This document shows positions 17,701 through 25,785 of a stretch of 64,000 nt of DNA, piece by piece. The notes beneath the pieces were generated by a model. The model was not told the DNA's origin and made no database searches. It saw only the letters and a list, made by a program, of their open reading frames with translations. The stretch is from assembly GCF_000730565.1 (NCBI RefSeq), contig NZ_BBIQ01000017.1, forward strand, positions 47,514 through 111,513. The letters run 5' to 3'. Within the stretch, counting starts at the first letter, position 1, and every line of letters begins with the position of its first letter. The position numbers were made by a program, and so were the translations under genes. The DNA comes from Pseudomonas fulva NBRC 16637 = DSM 17717 (GTDB taxonomy: Bacteria; Pseudomonadota; Gammaproteobacteria; Pseudomonadales; Pseudomonadaceae).

Positions 17701-18614
17701 TCTTGATAGCGTCGGCGATCTTCCTGCAAGGCCCGCTGGCGGCGGCGCATGTTGACCAGGGCCAGGACCGGGAGCAGGGCGCAGAACAGCACCAGCAGGC
17801 ATTTGCCTATCAAGGCAGGCAGCAGGTCGTTGCGCGCCTGTTCAGCATCGAACAGGCCGCGCAGTTGCCAGGCACTATTGTCGATGAACGCCAGCATGAC
17901 GCTCTGCAAGGGCGCGTCGGGGCGCTCGGAGGCCAGGTAGCGTTGCAGCACCTCGCCCGTACGGCTGTTTTCCAGCAGCCACAACAGCTGATCGGCCTCA
18001 TGCAGATGGCCAGTAAGCGCGCGGTAGTAATCAGGTGACAAGCGCAGCAGCCAATGGCCTTGGCCTGGCGACTGGCTCAGCAACAGGTACACGCTGGCGT
18101 TGCTGGGCGCATTGGTAAAGAAATAGGGCCGCTCCTGGTTGAGCCTCAGCACCTCACCGACGACTGCGTGATCGTCGCTGGCAGGTGCACTGTCGGCAAC
18201 GATTTGCCCGGCTCCGTCTATCCAGACCACGCTGCGCAGCGCGGGCATTCGTTCGCGCAGCGTATCCACCAAGCCGCCAGCTGTCGGTGCCGCCACGGTG
18301 GGATAGGGCTGGAGCAGGTTGATGGCTTGCTGCGCCTTGAGCGCCATGTTCAAACCCAGGTGGTCCGCCAGTTCGGTCGTGTCTTCCAAACGCTTGTCGC
18401 GCAGCTCGGCCTGGGTAAGGCTGAACTGCGCGAACAGCTGCCACAGCAGCAACCCGAGCAGAATCAGGGCGAGCAGTGCCAGCGCACCCTTGATCGACCC
18501 GCGCAGACTGGCAGCGGGCGCCTTGGACGCGCTACGCGATGACGGCGGTGGAGTGAGTTTGATCAAGCGTCGATCCTGCGATGGGCCTGGCGATGGCAGG
18601 GAGGGGTCGGGCAT
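14745..18614 (-). CDS. Membrane PAS-GGDEF-EAL dual-domain c-di-GMP protein
   Basis: A 1289-residue inner-membrane protein. TM1 is at about 42-61, a periplasmic sensor follows to about 265, and TM2 is near 270-292. About four PAS/PAC units come next, for example DVVRTVPDQLYVQD and TVFEHSTSAILITD. GGDEF is intact at 933-937 (RMGGDEF), and EAL at 1065-1067 (EALLRWRHP) has ELTES, DDFGTGYSS, KIDR and AEGVET. Both catalytic sites look competent. The inhibitory RxxD site before GGDEF is absent (DEDD in its place), so product feedback on the cyclase may be missing. The start at MPDPSL is chosen because upstream in-frame sequence runs into the divergent promoter region; its ribosome site is weak. Confidence 0.93.
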   Translation of the reverse strand: MPDPSLPSPGPSQDRRLIKLTPPPSSRSASKAPAASLRGSIKGALALLALILLGLLLWQLFAQFSLTQAELRDKRLEDTTELADHLGLNMALKAQQAINLLQPYPTVAAPTAGGLVDTLRERMPALRSVVWIDGAGQIVADSAPASDDHAVVGEVLRLNQERPYFFTNAPSNASVYLLLSQSPGQGHWLLRLSPDYYRALTGHLHEADQLLWLLENSRTGEVLQRYLASERPDAPLQSVMLAFIDNSAWQLRGLFDAEQARNDLLPALIGKCLLVLFCALLPVLALVNMRRRQRALQEDRRRYQEIFEGTGVALCVLDLSSLPGQLDRYHLRNRAALKHSLMLDPQLRRSLLAQLKITEINQVARQLLHIEDHQQAWQRLIDDSGDGQDSVGMQLLDALIDQRPSLELEVRLPAAHGGELHLWLTARLPQLRRNYQAVILSISDITSRKKVELSLLERERFWSDVVRTVPDQLYVQDIHSQRMIFSNRHLGQTLGYDRTELARMGDRFWELLLHPEDAAHYQDLRQQQLDNGHDLPLHCQLRFRHRDGNWRCYDIREQVLARDADGRVTRIIGVGKDVTVQIEASQSLRDSEQRYRMLAESISDVIFSTDSQLKLDYVSPSVQSVLGYHADWIFANGWHSIIANPAQLTGIYGLMERVSKAMDDPAQLAELRGQLPTQLFLFDCLRADGRKIPIELRLVLVWDDDQRFEGVLGVGRDISQQRRAEKDLRMAATVFEHSTSAILITDPAGYIVQANEAFSRVSGYAVSEVLDQLPSMLVMNDQQQAHLRYILKQLNQRGSWEGEVWLKRRDGDHYPAWVGITAVLDDEGDLASYVCFFTDISERKASEQRIHRLAYYDALTHLPNRTLFQDRLYNALQQAERQKAWVVLMFLDLDRFKPINDSLGHAAGDRMLKDMALRLLACVDEDDTVARMGGDEFTLLLQPRPTRELALNRAIHVAENILGSLVKPFVLENREFFVTASIGIALSPQDGGELSQLMKNADTAMYHAKERGKNNFQFYQAEMNASALERLELESDLRHAMEQNEFILYYQPQFSGDGKRLTGAEALLRWRHPTRGLVPPGDFIPVIEELGLVVDVGDWVLREASRQLKAWHKAKVRVPKVSVNISARQFSDGQLGTRIANILEESGLPPACLELELTESILMREVNEALQILASLKNLGLSIAVDDFGTGYSSLNYLKQFPIDVLKIDRTFVDGLPEGEQDAQIARAIIAMAHSLNLAVIAEGVETHEQLEFLREHGCDEVQGYLFGRPMPAHQFEAQFANETLFMFN

Positions 18615-18813
18615 GGCGTATGCTTTTTTTATGAGGTAACCGATGCGCGGTGGCGCACTATAAGCCGACCACTCGAAACCGGCTAGCATGCCTCGCATTA
18701 TGGCAAAGTGCCAGTGCCATTCATGCTTCCGACCGCTCGTATTCGGCAAGCACGTGCCTGCTGTGCGAGAATGCCGCCCGCTTTACATGACACTGCTTGG
18801 GAGATGTTCGGTT

Positions 18814-19209
18814 TTGGTTACTCATTTTTCCATCAATGGCCTCGATTCCGCCTGTGGGCGCAGCAGTCAGACCCTTGTCAGCTCTGCCGTGACCGAGGAC
18901 GTATCCTGCAAATCGTGCCAACGCTCGCTGGCAAAGCCCGAGGCGGCCACGTCAACCAAGCGCAAGGCGCCATCGCTGGCCGAGCTGCGCACGTCTGCCA
19001 AGGCACCCGTCCCAGCTGCAGTCGTTGCCGACGCACCGCGCCCGGCGGCGGCATCGGTCACGTCCGGCACCTCTGTCAATCGTGTCGCCGCTGCGCAACC
19101 TGCGCGCCCGGACGGGTTCTGCGTCAAGTCCGCCTGGGCCGCGCGCCTGGCCGAGCAGGGCGACCGTTGCCGGCTGCCACGGGGCAAGGCGCGCCAGCGT
19201 CACGTCTGA
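18814..19209 (+). CDS. Small protein with CxxC-type cysteine motif, TTG start
   Basis: A 131-residue protein read from a TTG at 18814 (MVTHFSINGLDSACGRSS), preceded by GGGAG at 18799-18803, 10 bases upstream. The N-terminus has one Cys in ACGRS and a pair in CKSCQRSL, resembling a small zinc-binding knuckle (C...CxxC). The middle is low-complexity Ala/Pro/Val/Thr. A conserved-looking C-terminus (DGFCVKSAWAARLAEQGDRC) carries two more Cys. Third positions are strongly G/C, supporting coding. It diverges from the GGDEF-EAL gene and precedes ettA by about 200 bases. The function is not recognised. An ATG-initiated frame begins at 18688 but overlaps the divergent promoter region. Confidence 0.6.
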   Translation: MVTHFSINGLDSACGRSSQTLVSSAVTEDVSCKSCQRSLAKPEAATSTKRKAPSLAELRTSAKAPVPAAVVADAPRPAAASVTSGTSVNRVAAAQPARPDGFCVKSAWAARLAEQGDRCRLPRGKARQRHV

Positions 19210-19416
19210 ACAAGGGCTGCTCGCCAGGCGCGACTACAGGGCAAGGCTGCTGCTGCCGGACCACCGCTTCAGGCCTGCGCCGCCGGCGCGGCGCCTCCTA
19301 TCAAATACTGCGCGTTGGCGTAGAATGGTCCACTTTGTTCAACGACACCCGACCCCTGGCCGACCCGCTGGGGCGATCGTCGATGTCTTTACCTATCTGA
19401 ATTAGAGGGCTTGGTT

Positions 19417-21084
19417 TTGGCTCAATACGTCTACACCATGCATCGGCTGAGCAAGGTCGTGCCGCCGAAGCGGGAAATCCTGAAGAACATTTCCCTGTCG
19501 TTCTTCCCTGGCGCCAAGATCGGCGTGCTGGGCCTCAACGGCGCAGGTAAATCGACGCTGCTGCGGATCATGGCGGGCGTCGACAAGGAATTCGACGGCG
19601 AAGCCCGTCCGATGCCTGACATCAACGTGGGCTACCTGCCCCAGGAGCCTCAGCTGGACCCGAGCAAGTCGGTCCGTGAGGTGGTCGAGGAAGCCGTCAG
19701 CGTCATCAAGGACGCCCAGGCGCGTCTTGACGAGGTCTACGCGGCCTACGCCGAGCCGGACGCCGACTTCGACAAGCTGGCTGCCGAGCAGGCCAAGCTC
19801 GAATCCATCCTGCAGGCCGCCGACGGGCATAACCTGGAACGCCAGCTGGACGTCGCCGCCGACGCGCTGCGCCTGCCGGCCTGGGATGCACGCATCGAGC
19901 ACCTCTCCGGTGGCGAGAAGCGCCGTGTCGCCCTGTGCCGCCTGCTGCTGTCGGCCCCCGACATGCTGCTGCTCGACGAACCGACCAACCACCTGGACGC
20001 TGACTCGGTCGCCTGGCTCGAGCGTTTCCTGCACGATTTCCCCGGCACCGTGGTGGCCATTACCCACGACCGTTACTTCCTCGACAACGTCGCAGGCTGG
20101 ATCCTGGAGCTCGACCGCGGCGCCGGTATTCCCTATGAAGGCAACTATTCGGGCTGGCTGGAAGCCAAGTCCGATCGTCTGGCCCAGGAATCCAAACAGC
20201 AGAGCGCCCATGAAAAGGCCATGAAGGAAGAACTGGAGTGGGTGCGCAAAGGCGCCAAGGCCCGCCAGTCCAAATCCAAGGCACGTCTGCAGCGTTTCGA
20301 GGAACTGCAGTCGCAGGAATTCCAGAAGCGCAGCGAAACCAACGAGATCTACATCCCGGCCGGTCCGCGTCTGGGCGACAAGGTCATCGAATTCAAGAAC
20401 GTCACCAAGGGTTATGGCGACCGCGTCCTGATCGACAACCTGTCCTTCGCCATGCCCAAGGGTGCGATCGTGGGCGTGATCGGGGGTAACGGCGCCGGTA
20501 AATCCACCCTGTTCCGCATGCTCATGGGCAAGGAGCAGCCGGATTCGGGCAGCATCGAGATCGGTGAAACCGTGCAACTGGCGTGTGTCGACCAGAGCCG
20601 CGAGGACCTGGACGGCGCCAAGACCGTGTTCCAGCAGATTTCCGACGGCTCGGACATGATCCGTATCGGCAACTACGAAATCCCATCGCGCACTTACGTG
20701 GGCCGCTTCAATTTCAAAGGGGGCGACCAGCAGAAGTTCGTCAAGGACCTCTCGGGCGGTGAACGTGGCCGTCTGCACCTGGCCCTGACCTTGAAAGAGG
20801 GCGGCAACGTCCTGCTGCTCGACGAACCGTCCAACGACCTCGACGTCGAGACCTTGCGTTCCTTGGAAGAGGCACTGCTGGACTTCCCCGGCGCCGCCAT
20901 CGTGATTTCCCACGACCGTTGGTTCCTGGACCGCGTCGCGACTCACATCCTGGCATACGAAGACGACTCGAACGTGGTGTTCTTCGAAGGCAACTACACC
21001 GAGTACGAAGCCGATCGCAAGAAGCGCCTGGGTGATGCCGCCGCACAGCCGCACCGTGTGCGTCACAAGAAGCTGGCGAAATAA
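19417..21084 (+). CDS. ettA: Energy-dependent translational throttle ATPase EttA (ABC-F)
   Basis: A 555-residue soluble ABC-F protein that binds the ribosomal E site and gates the first elongation steps according to energy state. There are two ABC cassettes: Walker A GLNGAGKST, signature LSGGEKRR and Walker B LLLDEPTN in the first; GGNGAGKST, LSGGERGRL and LLLDEPSN in the second. The inter-domain linker is rich in Lys and Arg. There is no membrane segment. The TTG at 19417 (MAQYVYTM) is taken as the start, since it gives the family N-terminus and has GAGGG 7 bases upstream; another in-frame TTG lies two codons earlier. A strong terminator follows. Confidence 0.96.
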   Translation: MAQYVYTMHRLSKVVPPKREILKNISLSFFPGAKIGVLGLNGAGKSTLLRIMAGVDKEFDGEARPMPDINVGYLPQEPQLDPSKSVREVVEEAVSVIKDAQARLDEVYAAYAEPDADFDKLAAEQAKLESILQAADGHNLERQLDVAADALRLPAWDARIEHLSGGEKRRVALCRLLLSAPDMLLLDEPTNHLDADSVAWLERFLHDFPGTVVAITHDRYFLDNVAGWILELDRGAGIPYEGNYSGWLEAKSDRLAQESKQQSAHEKAMKEELEWVRKGAKARQSKSKARLQRFEELQSQEFQKRSETNEIYIPAGPRLGDKVIEFKNVTKGYGDRVLIDNLSFAMPKGAIVGVIGGNGAGKSTLFRMLMGKEQPDSGSIEIGETVQLACVDQSREDLDGAKTVFQQISDGSDMIRIGNYEIPSRTYVGRFNFKGGDQQKFVKDLSGGERGRLHLALTLKEGGNVLLLDEPSNDLDVETLRSLEEALLDFPGAAIVISHDRWFLDRVATHILAYEDDSNVVFFEGNYTEYEADRKKRLGDAAAQPHRVRHKKLAK

Positions 21085-21105
21085 GCCAGCGTCTGCTGCA
21101 CAGAA

Positions 21106-21130
21106 ATGGGGCCCTCAGGGGCCCCATTTT
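21106..21130 (+). terminator. Terminator of ettA
   Basis: A 9-bp stem ATGGGGCCC/GGGCCCCAT is followed by a TTTT run, about 20 bases after the ettA stop. The 240 bases from here to gdhA are AT-rich (for example 21240-21290) and should hold the gdhA promoter, but I could not assign hexamers. Confidence 0.85.
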
Positions 21131-21372
21131 CGTGCGTGCTTCACAATTTGTTCGGATTCTGTCCATAGGTCATGAAGGGCTACGGCAGGCCTTCTGGTAG
21201 CTGACATCTAGTGGGCCGCGCCTGAGTTGCCGTCTGAGCGGTTTGTATACATTTACATAAAACGCACCAAATTATTTCAATAAAACGACATTTCGCCCTG
21301 TTGCAGGGCAATTGCTTCTTGGTACATTCGGGAAAAACCAATAAGTCCAATCCTCTTGGTGAGATGTCTACC

Positions 21373-22713
21373 ATGATCGAATCCGTCGACAATTTCCTTG
21401 CACGCCTGCAACAGCGTGACCCTGGCCAACCCGAGTTTCACCAGGCCGTCGAAGAAGTGCTGCGCACCTTGTGGCCCTTTCTGGAAGCCAACCCTCACTA
21501 CCTGCAAGCGGGCATTCTCGAGCGCATGGTCGAGCCTGAGCGTGCAGTGTTGTTCCGGGTGTCGTGGGTGGACGATCACGGCAAGGTTCAGGTCAACCGC
21601 GGTTACCGTATCCAGATGAACAGCGCCATTGGCCCCTACAAGGGCGGCCTGCGCTTCCACCCTTCGGTGAACCTCAGTGTTCTGAAATTCCTCGCATTCG
21701 AGCAAGTCTTCAAGAACTCCCTGACCTCGCTGCCCATGGGCGGTGGCAAGGGTGGGTCTGACTTCGATCCCAAGGGCAAGAGCGACGCCGAAGTGATGCG
21801 CTTCTGCCAGGCCTTCATGAGCGAGCTGTACCGTCACATCGGTGCCGACTGCGATGTTCCGGCCGGGGACATCGGAGTAGGGGCGCGCGAGATCGGCTAT
21901 ATGTTCGGGCAATACAAGCGTCTGGCCAACCAGTTCACCTCCGTGCTGACCGGCAAGGGCATGACCTATGGCGGCAGCCTGATTCGTCCGGAAGCCACGG
22001 GCTATGGCTGTGTGTATTTTGCCGAGGAGATGCTCAAGCGCCAGGGCCAGCGCATCGACGGCCGTCGCGTGGCGATCTCGGGCTCGGGCAACGTCGCGCA
22101 ATACGCCGCGCGCAAGGTGATGGACCTGGGGGGCAAGGTGATCTCGCTGTCTGATTCCGAAGGTACCTTGTACGCCGAAGCGGGCCTCACCGACGCGCAG
22201 TGGGAAGCGGTGATGACCCTCAAGAACGTCAAGCGCGGCCGCATCAGCGAGCTGGCCGGGCAATTCGGCCTGGAGTTCCGCAAGGGCCAGACGCCGTGGA
22301 GCCTGGCCTGCGACATCGCGCTGCCATGCGCGACGCAGAACGAACTGGACGTCGAGGATGCCAAGGCACTGTTGGCCAACGGCTGTATCTGCGTCGCAGA
22401 AGGCGCCAACATGCCCACGACCCTGGCGGCTGTGGACATCTTCCTTGAAGCTGGCATCCTCTATGCGCCGGGCAAGGCGTCCAATGCGGGTGGCGTTGCG
22501 GTGTCGGGCCTGGAAATGTCGCAGAACGCCATGCGCTTGCTGTGGACTGCTGGCGAAGTGGACAGCAAGCTGCATGGCATCATGCAGTCGATTCACCACG
22601 CCTGCGTTCACTATGGTGAAGAGGGCGATGGCCGGGTCAACTATGTCAAAGGGGCCAACATTGCGGGCTTCGTGAAGGTGGCCGATGCGATGCTGGCCCA
22701 AGGGGTCGTCTGA
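21373..22713 (+). CDS. gdhA: NADP-specific glutamate dehydrogenase
   Basis: A 446-residue cytosolic enzyme that makes glutamate from 2-oxoglutarate and ammonium. The dimerisation/catalytic half contains RGYRIQMNSAIGPYKGGLRF and LPMGGGKGGSDFDPKGKSD. The Rossmann half has VAISGSGNVAQYAARKV, and late motifs include EGANMPTT and SNAGGVAVSGLEMSQN. The length fits the hexameric NADP type. The start ATG 21373 has GGTGAG 9 bases upstream; an in-frame ATG at 21364 directly abuts that site and is less likely. It is monocistronic, convergent with the Gre-like gene. Confidence 0.96.
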   Translation: MIESVDNFLARLQQRDPGQPEFHQAVEEVLRTLWPFLEANPHYLQAGILERMVEPERAVLFRVSWVDDHGKVQVNRGYRIQMNSAIGPYKGGLRFHPSVNLSVLKFLAFEQVFKNSLTSLPMGGGKGGSDFDPKGKSDAEVMRFCQAFMSELYRHIGADCDVPAGDIGVGAREIGYMFGQYKRLANQFTSVLTGKGMTYGGSLIRPEATGYGCVYFAEEMLKRQGQRIDGRRVAISGSGNVAQYAARKVMDLGGKVISLSDSEGTLYAEAGLTDAQWEAVMTLKNVKRGRISELAGQFGLEFRKGQTPWSLACDIALPCATQNELDVEDAKALLANGCICVAEGANMPTTLAAVDIFLEAGILYAPGKASNAGGVAVSGLEMSQNAMRLLWTAGEVDSKLHGIMQSIHHACVHYGEEGDGRVNYVKGANIAGFVKVADAMLAQGVV

Positions 22714-22797
22714 TCGCGTGAGGCTTGGCAGCCCATCGTCGGTACACCAGTTACAGGCATATTGGAGAGGTCTCGCCGGGTCGGCTGCGGTGGGCTG

Positions 22798-23295
22798 TCA
22801 GCCCGCCCCTTCGATCTCGATGATCTCGATAGCCTGTTCACCGACGGGGCGGCGCCATGTCACCTCATCTCCCGGGGCTGCGCCCAGCAAGGCCCTGCCC
22901 AGGGGTGAGCCCCAGTTGATCAATCCACGCGCCGCGTCAGCCTCATCTTCGCCTACCAGGCACACCAAGTGTTCCTGGTCCTGATCGTCGATGAACCTGA
23001 CGCGGCTGCCTATCTGCACTTTTTCGGTGGACAGGGCTGTCGGCACCACTTGGGCACTGTGTACCCGCGCGGCGAAATACCGCAGATCACGCTCGATTTC
23101 GGCCAATCGCTGTTTGTCGGCACGCTCGCCCTGAGCCTGCAACTCACTGCGCAACGTATTGAGTTCGGTCAGCCGTTGCTGCAGTTGGCGCAGGCCGTTG
23201 GCGGTGACGTAATTGGGCTGGTCGCTGACACGCCGCTCGACGGGTTGGTCGGCCTGGGCGGCGGCCTGGTCTTCGTTGACAAATGCTCGGCTCAT
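22798..23295 (-). CDS. GreA/GreB-family transcription elongation factor homologue with shortened coiled coil
   Basis: A 165-residue protein. The C-terminal FKBP-like Gre domain is clear (IGSRVRFIDDQDQEHLVCLVGEDEAD, INWGSPLGRALLGAAPGDEV). The N-terminal coiled coil is shorter than in GreA/GreB: between LRQLQQRLTELNTL and SAQVVPTA the usual tip with its acidic pair (the DLSENAEY-type segment) is missing and replaced by a short AQGERADKQR turn. It may therefore bind RNA polymerase without stimulating transcript cleavage (inference). The start MSRAFVNEDQ at 23295 has GGAGG upstream; a 116-residue in-frame extension is rejected. It is often annotated greB. Confidence 0.85.
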   Translation of the reverse strand: MSRAFVNEDQAAAQADQPVERRVSDQPNYVTANGLRQLQQRLTELNTLRSELQAQGERADKQRLAEIERDLRYFAARVHSAQVVPTALSTEKVQIGSRVRFIDDQDQEHLVCLVGEDEADAARGLINWGSPLGRALLGAAPGDEVTWRRPVGEQAIEIIEIEGAG

Positions 23296-23365
23296 GAGTG
23301 CCTCCTTGTGCAGAAGACCATCATGGCAGGGGCGGGGTTTCAAGCAATGCCCACCTGCGACGTCT

Positions 23366-23731
23366 TCAACGCCAGGCGCGGGCAGCGCCGCGGTCTTTCT
23401 CCTGCTGCCACTCACGGTCCCGTTCGTCCCAGAAACGCTCGTGGTAGCGCTGCTGTTCGGCCCGCTCCTGCATGGCCTGGCATTGGCGAAAGCCATCGTC
23501 CCAGCCGGACTCGTACTGCCGTTCTTGAAGGTAGCGCGGCACGTTCTTGCGAAAATCACCTGCCGGCACGCCCGCGGCCTGACGGCCGCTGCTGCACCCG
23601 TCCTCGAAGCCATCGGCGTAGGCAGGGGGAAACCCCTGGCCAAGCATCTGCTCGTGAGTCGTTTCGCACCCCGACAGCAGCATCGCCACGCACAGACCCA
23701 ACCAGAACCGCCACATAGACCTTGCCCTCAT
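23366..23731 (-). CDS. Small putative lipoprotein
   Basis: A 121-residue protein with a lipoprotein signal peptide: hydrophobic run FWLGLCVAMLLSGC, with the lipobox Cys near residue 22. The mature part is hydrophilic with Asp/Arg/Gln-rich helices, including ADGFEDGCSSGRQAAG and YESGWDDGFRQCQAM, two similar GW/GF-DDG-type segments. The start could be ATG 23731 or ATG 23716 (MWRFWL), the latter with AAGG close by. It lies upstream of the Gre-like gene on the same strand. The function is not recognised; it resembles conserved Pseudomonas lipoproteins. Confidence 0.8.
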   Translation of the reverse strand: MRARSMWRFWLGLCVAMLLSGCETTHEQMLGQGFPPAYADGFEDGCSSGRQAAGVPAGDFRKNVPRYLQERQYESGWDDGFRQCQAMQERAEQQRYHERFWDERDREWQQEKDRGAARAWR

Positions 23732-23859
23732 GCCGTCCAGGTGAAGTCTAGAGGGCCAGTTGTGGGCGTGCTGTCAAAACCGTGTCAAAGACTGGTTGAG
23801 GCGGGCCACAGGCCGGAACATCGCCGTAAACATGAACGCTTTCACACCAGACCAGACCC

Positions 23860-25713
23860 TCAGTAGTGATACCACTTCACTTCCAGCATCACCTCGTTCT
23901 GCGCCGTGGACAGGTGGCTGAACTGGCGCGAGGCACTCAGGCGCAGTCCCAGGTTCTGGCTGATTTCCCACTGCTGGTTCAGGCTGACGCTACGGCGCAC
24001 TTCGCCATTGGTGAAGTAATCGCCCTTGGCCTCCAGCGTCATGTTGCCAAGCCCATTGCGCCACAGCAGCCCGCCATTGAAACCTGCGGCAGGTGCGATG
24101 AACTGCGCGAAGTCATTGTGGTGTTCTACACGGACTGTACCCAGTGCAAAGCCCAGCAAGTCATCACCCAGCTGCCAGGTGCCACCGGCGCCACCATTGA
24201 CGTGGCTCACCAGCACCTCGTCATCGTGTTTGCCCGGCACCCGCTCAAGGCCGCCGGCCACTTGCCACGACCACGGCTTGAGCAGTTCGTTGCGCGGTGT
24301 CAGCGAACGAATGGTCGCCAGGTCCAGGCGTTGCACTTGCCAGTCATTGCCTTCGTACTGGCGCACTTTCAGTTGCAAGATCTCGATCTGCGCCCCCAAT
24401 GGGAAGCCGTAGGCGTTGTCGTTGAGATCATGGTAAGCCATGCGCAGGCCATATTCGGCATAGGCGCGGTCTTCGCGCGTGCCCACGCCCAACTGCCAGG
24501 TACGCGAGTCATGGCCGTCCTCGGGCAACCCCGGGCGCTCGATGGCCAACGGCGGCGGCGGGTTGCTGTTGATCGCGCGTAGCAGTTCGAAGCTGCGCTT
24601 GGCCTGACCGGGGTCACGTTCCTGGCCATTGGCGCGGTAGCGCTCAAGGCGGTAGGCAGCGTCTTGTATCAAGGCCTGCCGCTCGCGGGGCAGGGCCTTG
24701 AACGCGGGGTTTTGCAATTGCGCAGTGTCGGCGCTTACGGCCAGCACCTGGCGTTTCTCGTCATGGTCCAGTGGCGCTGCACGCGCCAGCAGTTCGCGCT
24801 CGCGCGAGGGGCGGTAGAGTTCACTGGCGACCAAGCCTGATTGTTTCACCGCCTTCACGGTGTCGGTCGGTATGGCGGTCAGCGGGAACTGCGAGGTCAG
24901 GTCCAGGCCTGGCCGAGCCACCTGCAGCAACTCCAGCAGGCGATAGGAGCAGTTCTCGTCGAAGAAGAAGTAGTCGAACTGAATCTGTTTCAGTTCCCAG
25001 ACGTGCTCGACCATGCGGCCTGTTTCTTCCGGCGTGAGGTCTAGCTGGTATTCCCACAGGTCGCGGTTTTCCAGGCTGCGGTATTCCGACAGTTTCTCCT
25101 GATAGGGCATCAGCGCGAACAGGCCGGGATAACCACCGGCCAACCCTTTCCAGGCATACAGAATGCTGTTGTCGCTGCCTTCGATGTACGCGCCGAAGTT
25201 GATCGCGTAGCTGAGCAGCGTGGTGGCGTCACTGCGGGTAGTGGACTGGTCGATGCGCAGCAGCGTGTGCCCGAACATCGACGAGGGGCTGTTCAGGTAG
25301 GCAGCCGGGAAGATCAACGCAGCGCTGTGCGGGTCGATCGACTGGTACCAGGTCTTGAATTCCTGGCACTGGGGTTGCGGCAAATCCTGTAGGCCAAGTT
25401 GCTCTTTCAGCCAGCGAGTGCGGGCCGGGAATACACACTGAGCGTGCTTGTCGCCCAGGCTTGCCGGGGCATACAGCGCCTGCACCGTCGCTTTCAGCTC
25501 ACGGTCCGGATGGTGTGCGCCATCGTGGGCAAGGAAGAATGCGTCATCGTCTACGTAGCTGCGCCAGCCACCGAGCTTACCGGTTTCGTAATGGCCCAAA
25601 GCAATCCAGTAGGGGGTACTGGCCAGTTGCTGGAGACGGCCTTGATCCAGCATCGGCGCAGCATGAACAGGGGCGCAGAACAACAGCGCCAGAGAGGCAA
25701 GGCGTTTGAGCAT
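23860..25713 (-). CDS. DUF4105 (Lnb N-terminal periplasmic domain) protein
   Basis: A 617-residue exported protein. The signal peptide MLKRLASLALLFCAPVHA is cleaved near residue 18. The DUF4105 region carries conserved segments LNSPSSMFGHTLLRID and FFFDENCSYRLLELLQ, whose His and Cys may form a papain-like active site (inference). The last third, from about residue 400, reads as amphipathic beta strands ending EVMLEVKWYHY, like an outer-membrane barrel. The ATG at 25713 is taken as start; an in-frame TTG three codons earlier has the better-placed GGAAG. It lies downstream of the DUF3015 gene with a hairpin between them, so it may be transcribed by read-through. Biochemical function is unknown. 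Confidence 0.85.
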   Translation of the reverse strand: MLKRLASLALLFCAPVHAAPMLDQGRLQQLASTPYWIALGHYETGKLGGWRSYVDDDAFFLAHDGAHHPDRELKATVQALYAPASLGDKHAQCVFPARTRWLKEQLGLQDLPQPQCQEFKTWYQSIDPHSAALIFPAAYLNSPSSMFGHTLLRIDQSTTRSDATTLLSYAINFGAYIEGSDNSILYAWKGLAGGYPGLFALMPYQEKLSEYRSLENRDLWEYQLDLTPEETGRMVEHVWELKQIQFDYFFFDENCSYRLLELLQVARPGLDLTSQFPLTAIPTDTVKAVKQSGLVASELYRPSRERELLARAAPLDHDEKRQVLAVSADTAQLQNPAFKALPRERQALIQDAAYRLERYRANGQERDPGQAKRSFELLRAINSNPPPPLAIERPGLPEDGHDSRTWQLGVGTREDRAYAEYGLRMAYHDLNDNAYGFPLGAQIEILQLKVRQYEGNDWQVQRLDLATIRSLTPRNELLKPWSWQVAGGLERVPGKHDDEVLVSHVNGGAGGTWQLGDDLLGFALGTVRVEHHNDFAQFIAPAAGFNGGLLWRNGLGNMTLEAKGDYFTNGEVRRSVSLNQQWEISQNLGLRLSASRQFSHLSTAQNEVMLEVKWYHY

Positions 25714-25740
25714 ATCGGGCAACTACTTCCAGACGATGCC

Positions 25741-25775
25741 GAAGAAAGAGAGACCCGCCCCGGAACCGGGGCGGG
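25741..25775 (-). terminator. Terminator or attenuator between DUF3015 and DUF4105 genes
   Basis: A 10-bp GC stem (CCCGCCCCGG/CCGGGGCGGG) is followed on the minus strand by a pyrimidine-rich, T-rich tail. It lies 11 bases after the DUF3015 stop. Confidence 0.75.
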
Positions 25776-25785
25776 AAACGCGCGT

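Noticed and set aside
15456..18038. An 860-codon open frame antisense to the GGDEF-EAL gene
   Set aside because: It mirrors high-G+C codon usage of the real gene, has no recognisable family features, and the opposite strand carries unmistakable GGDEF and EAL domains.
18708..19400. A 230-codon frame overlapping the small Cys-motif gene
   Set aside because: Arg/Cys-rich shadow in the +1 frame with no ribosome site. The frame starting at TTG 18814 has better composition and start context.
19402..21066. A 554-codon open frame antisense to ettA
   Set aside because: The plus strand encodes both ABC cassettes with all motifs; the antisense product looks like reverse-translated Gly/Val/Asp-rich sequence with no domain.
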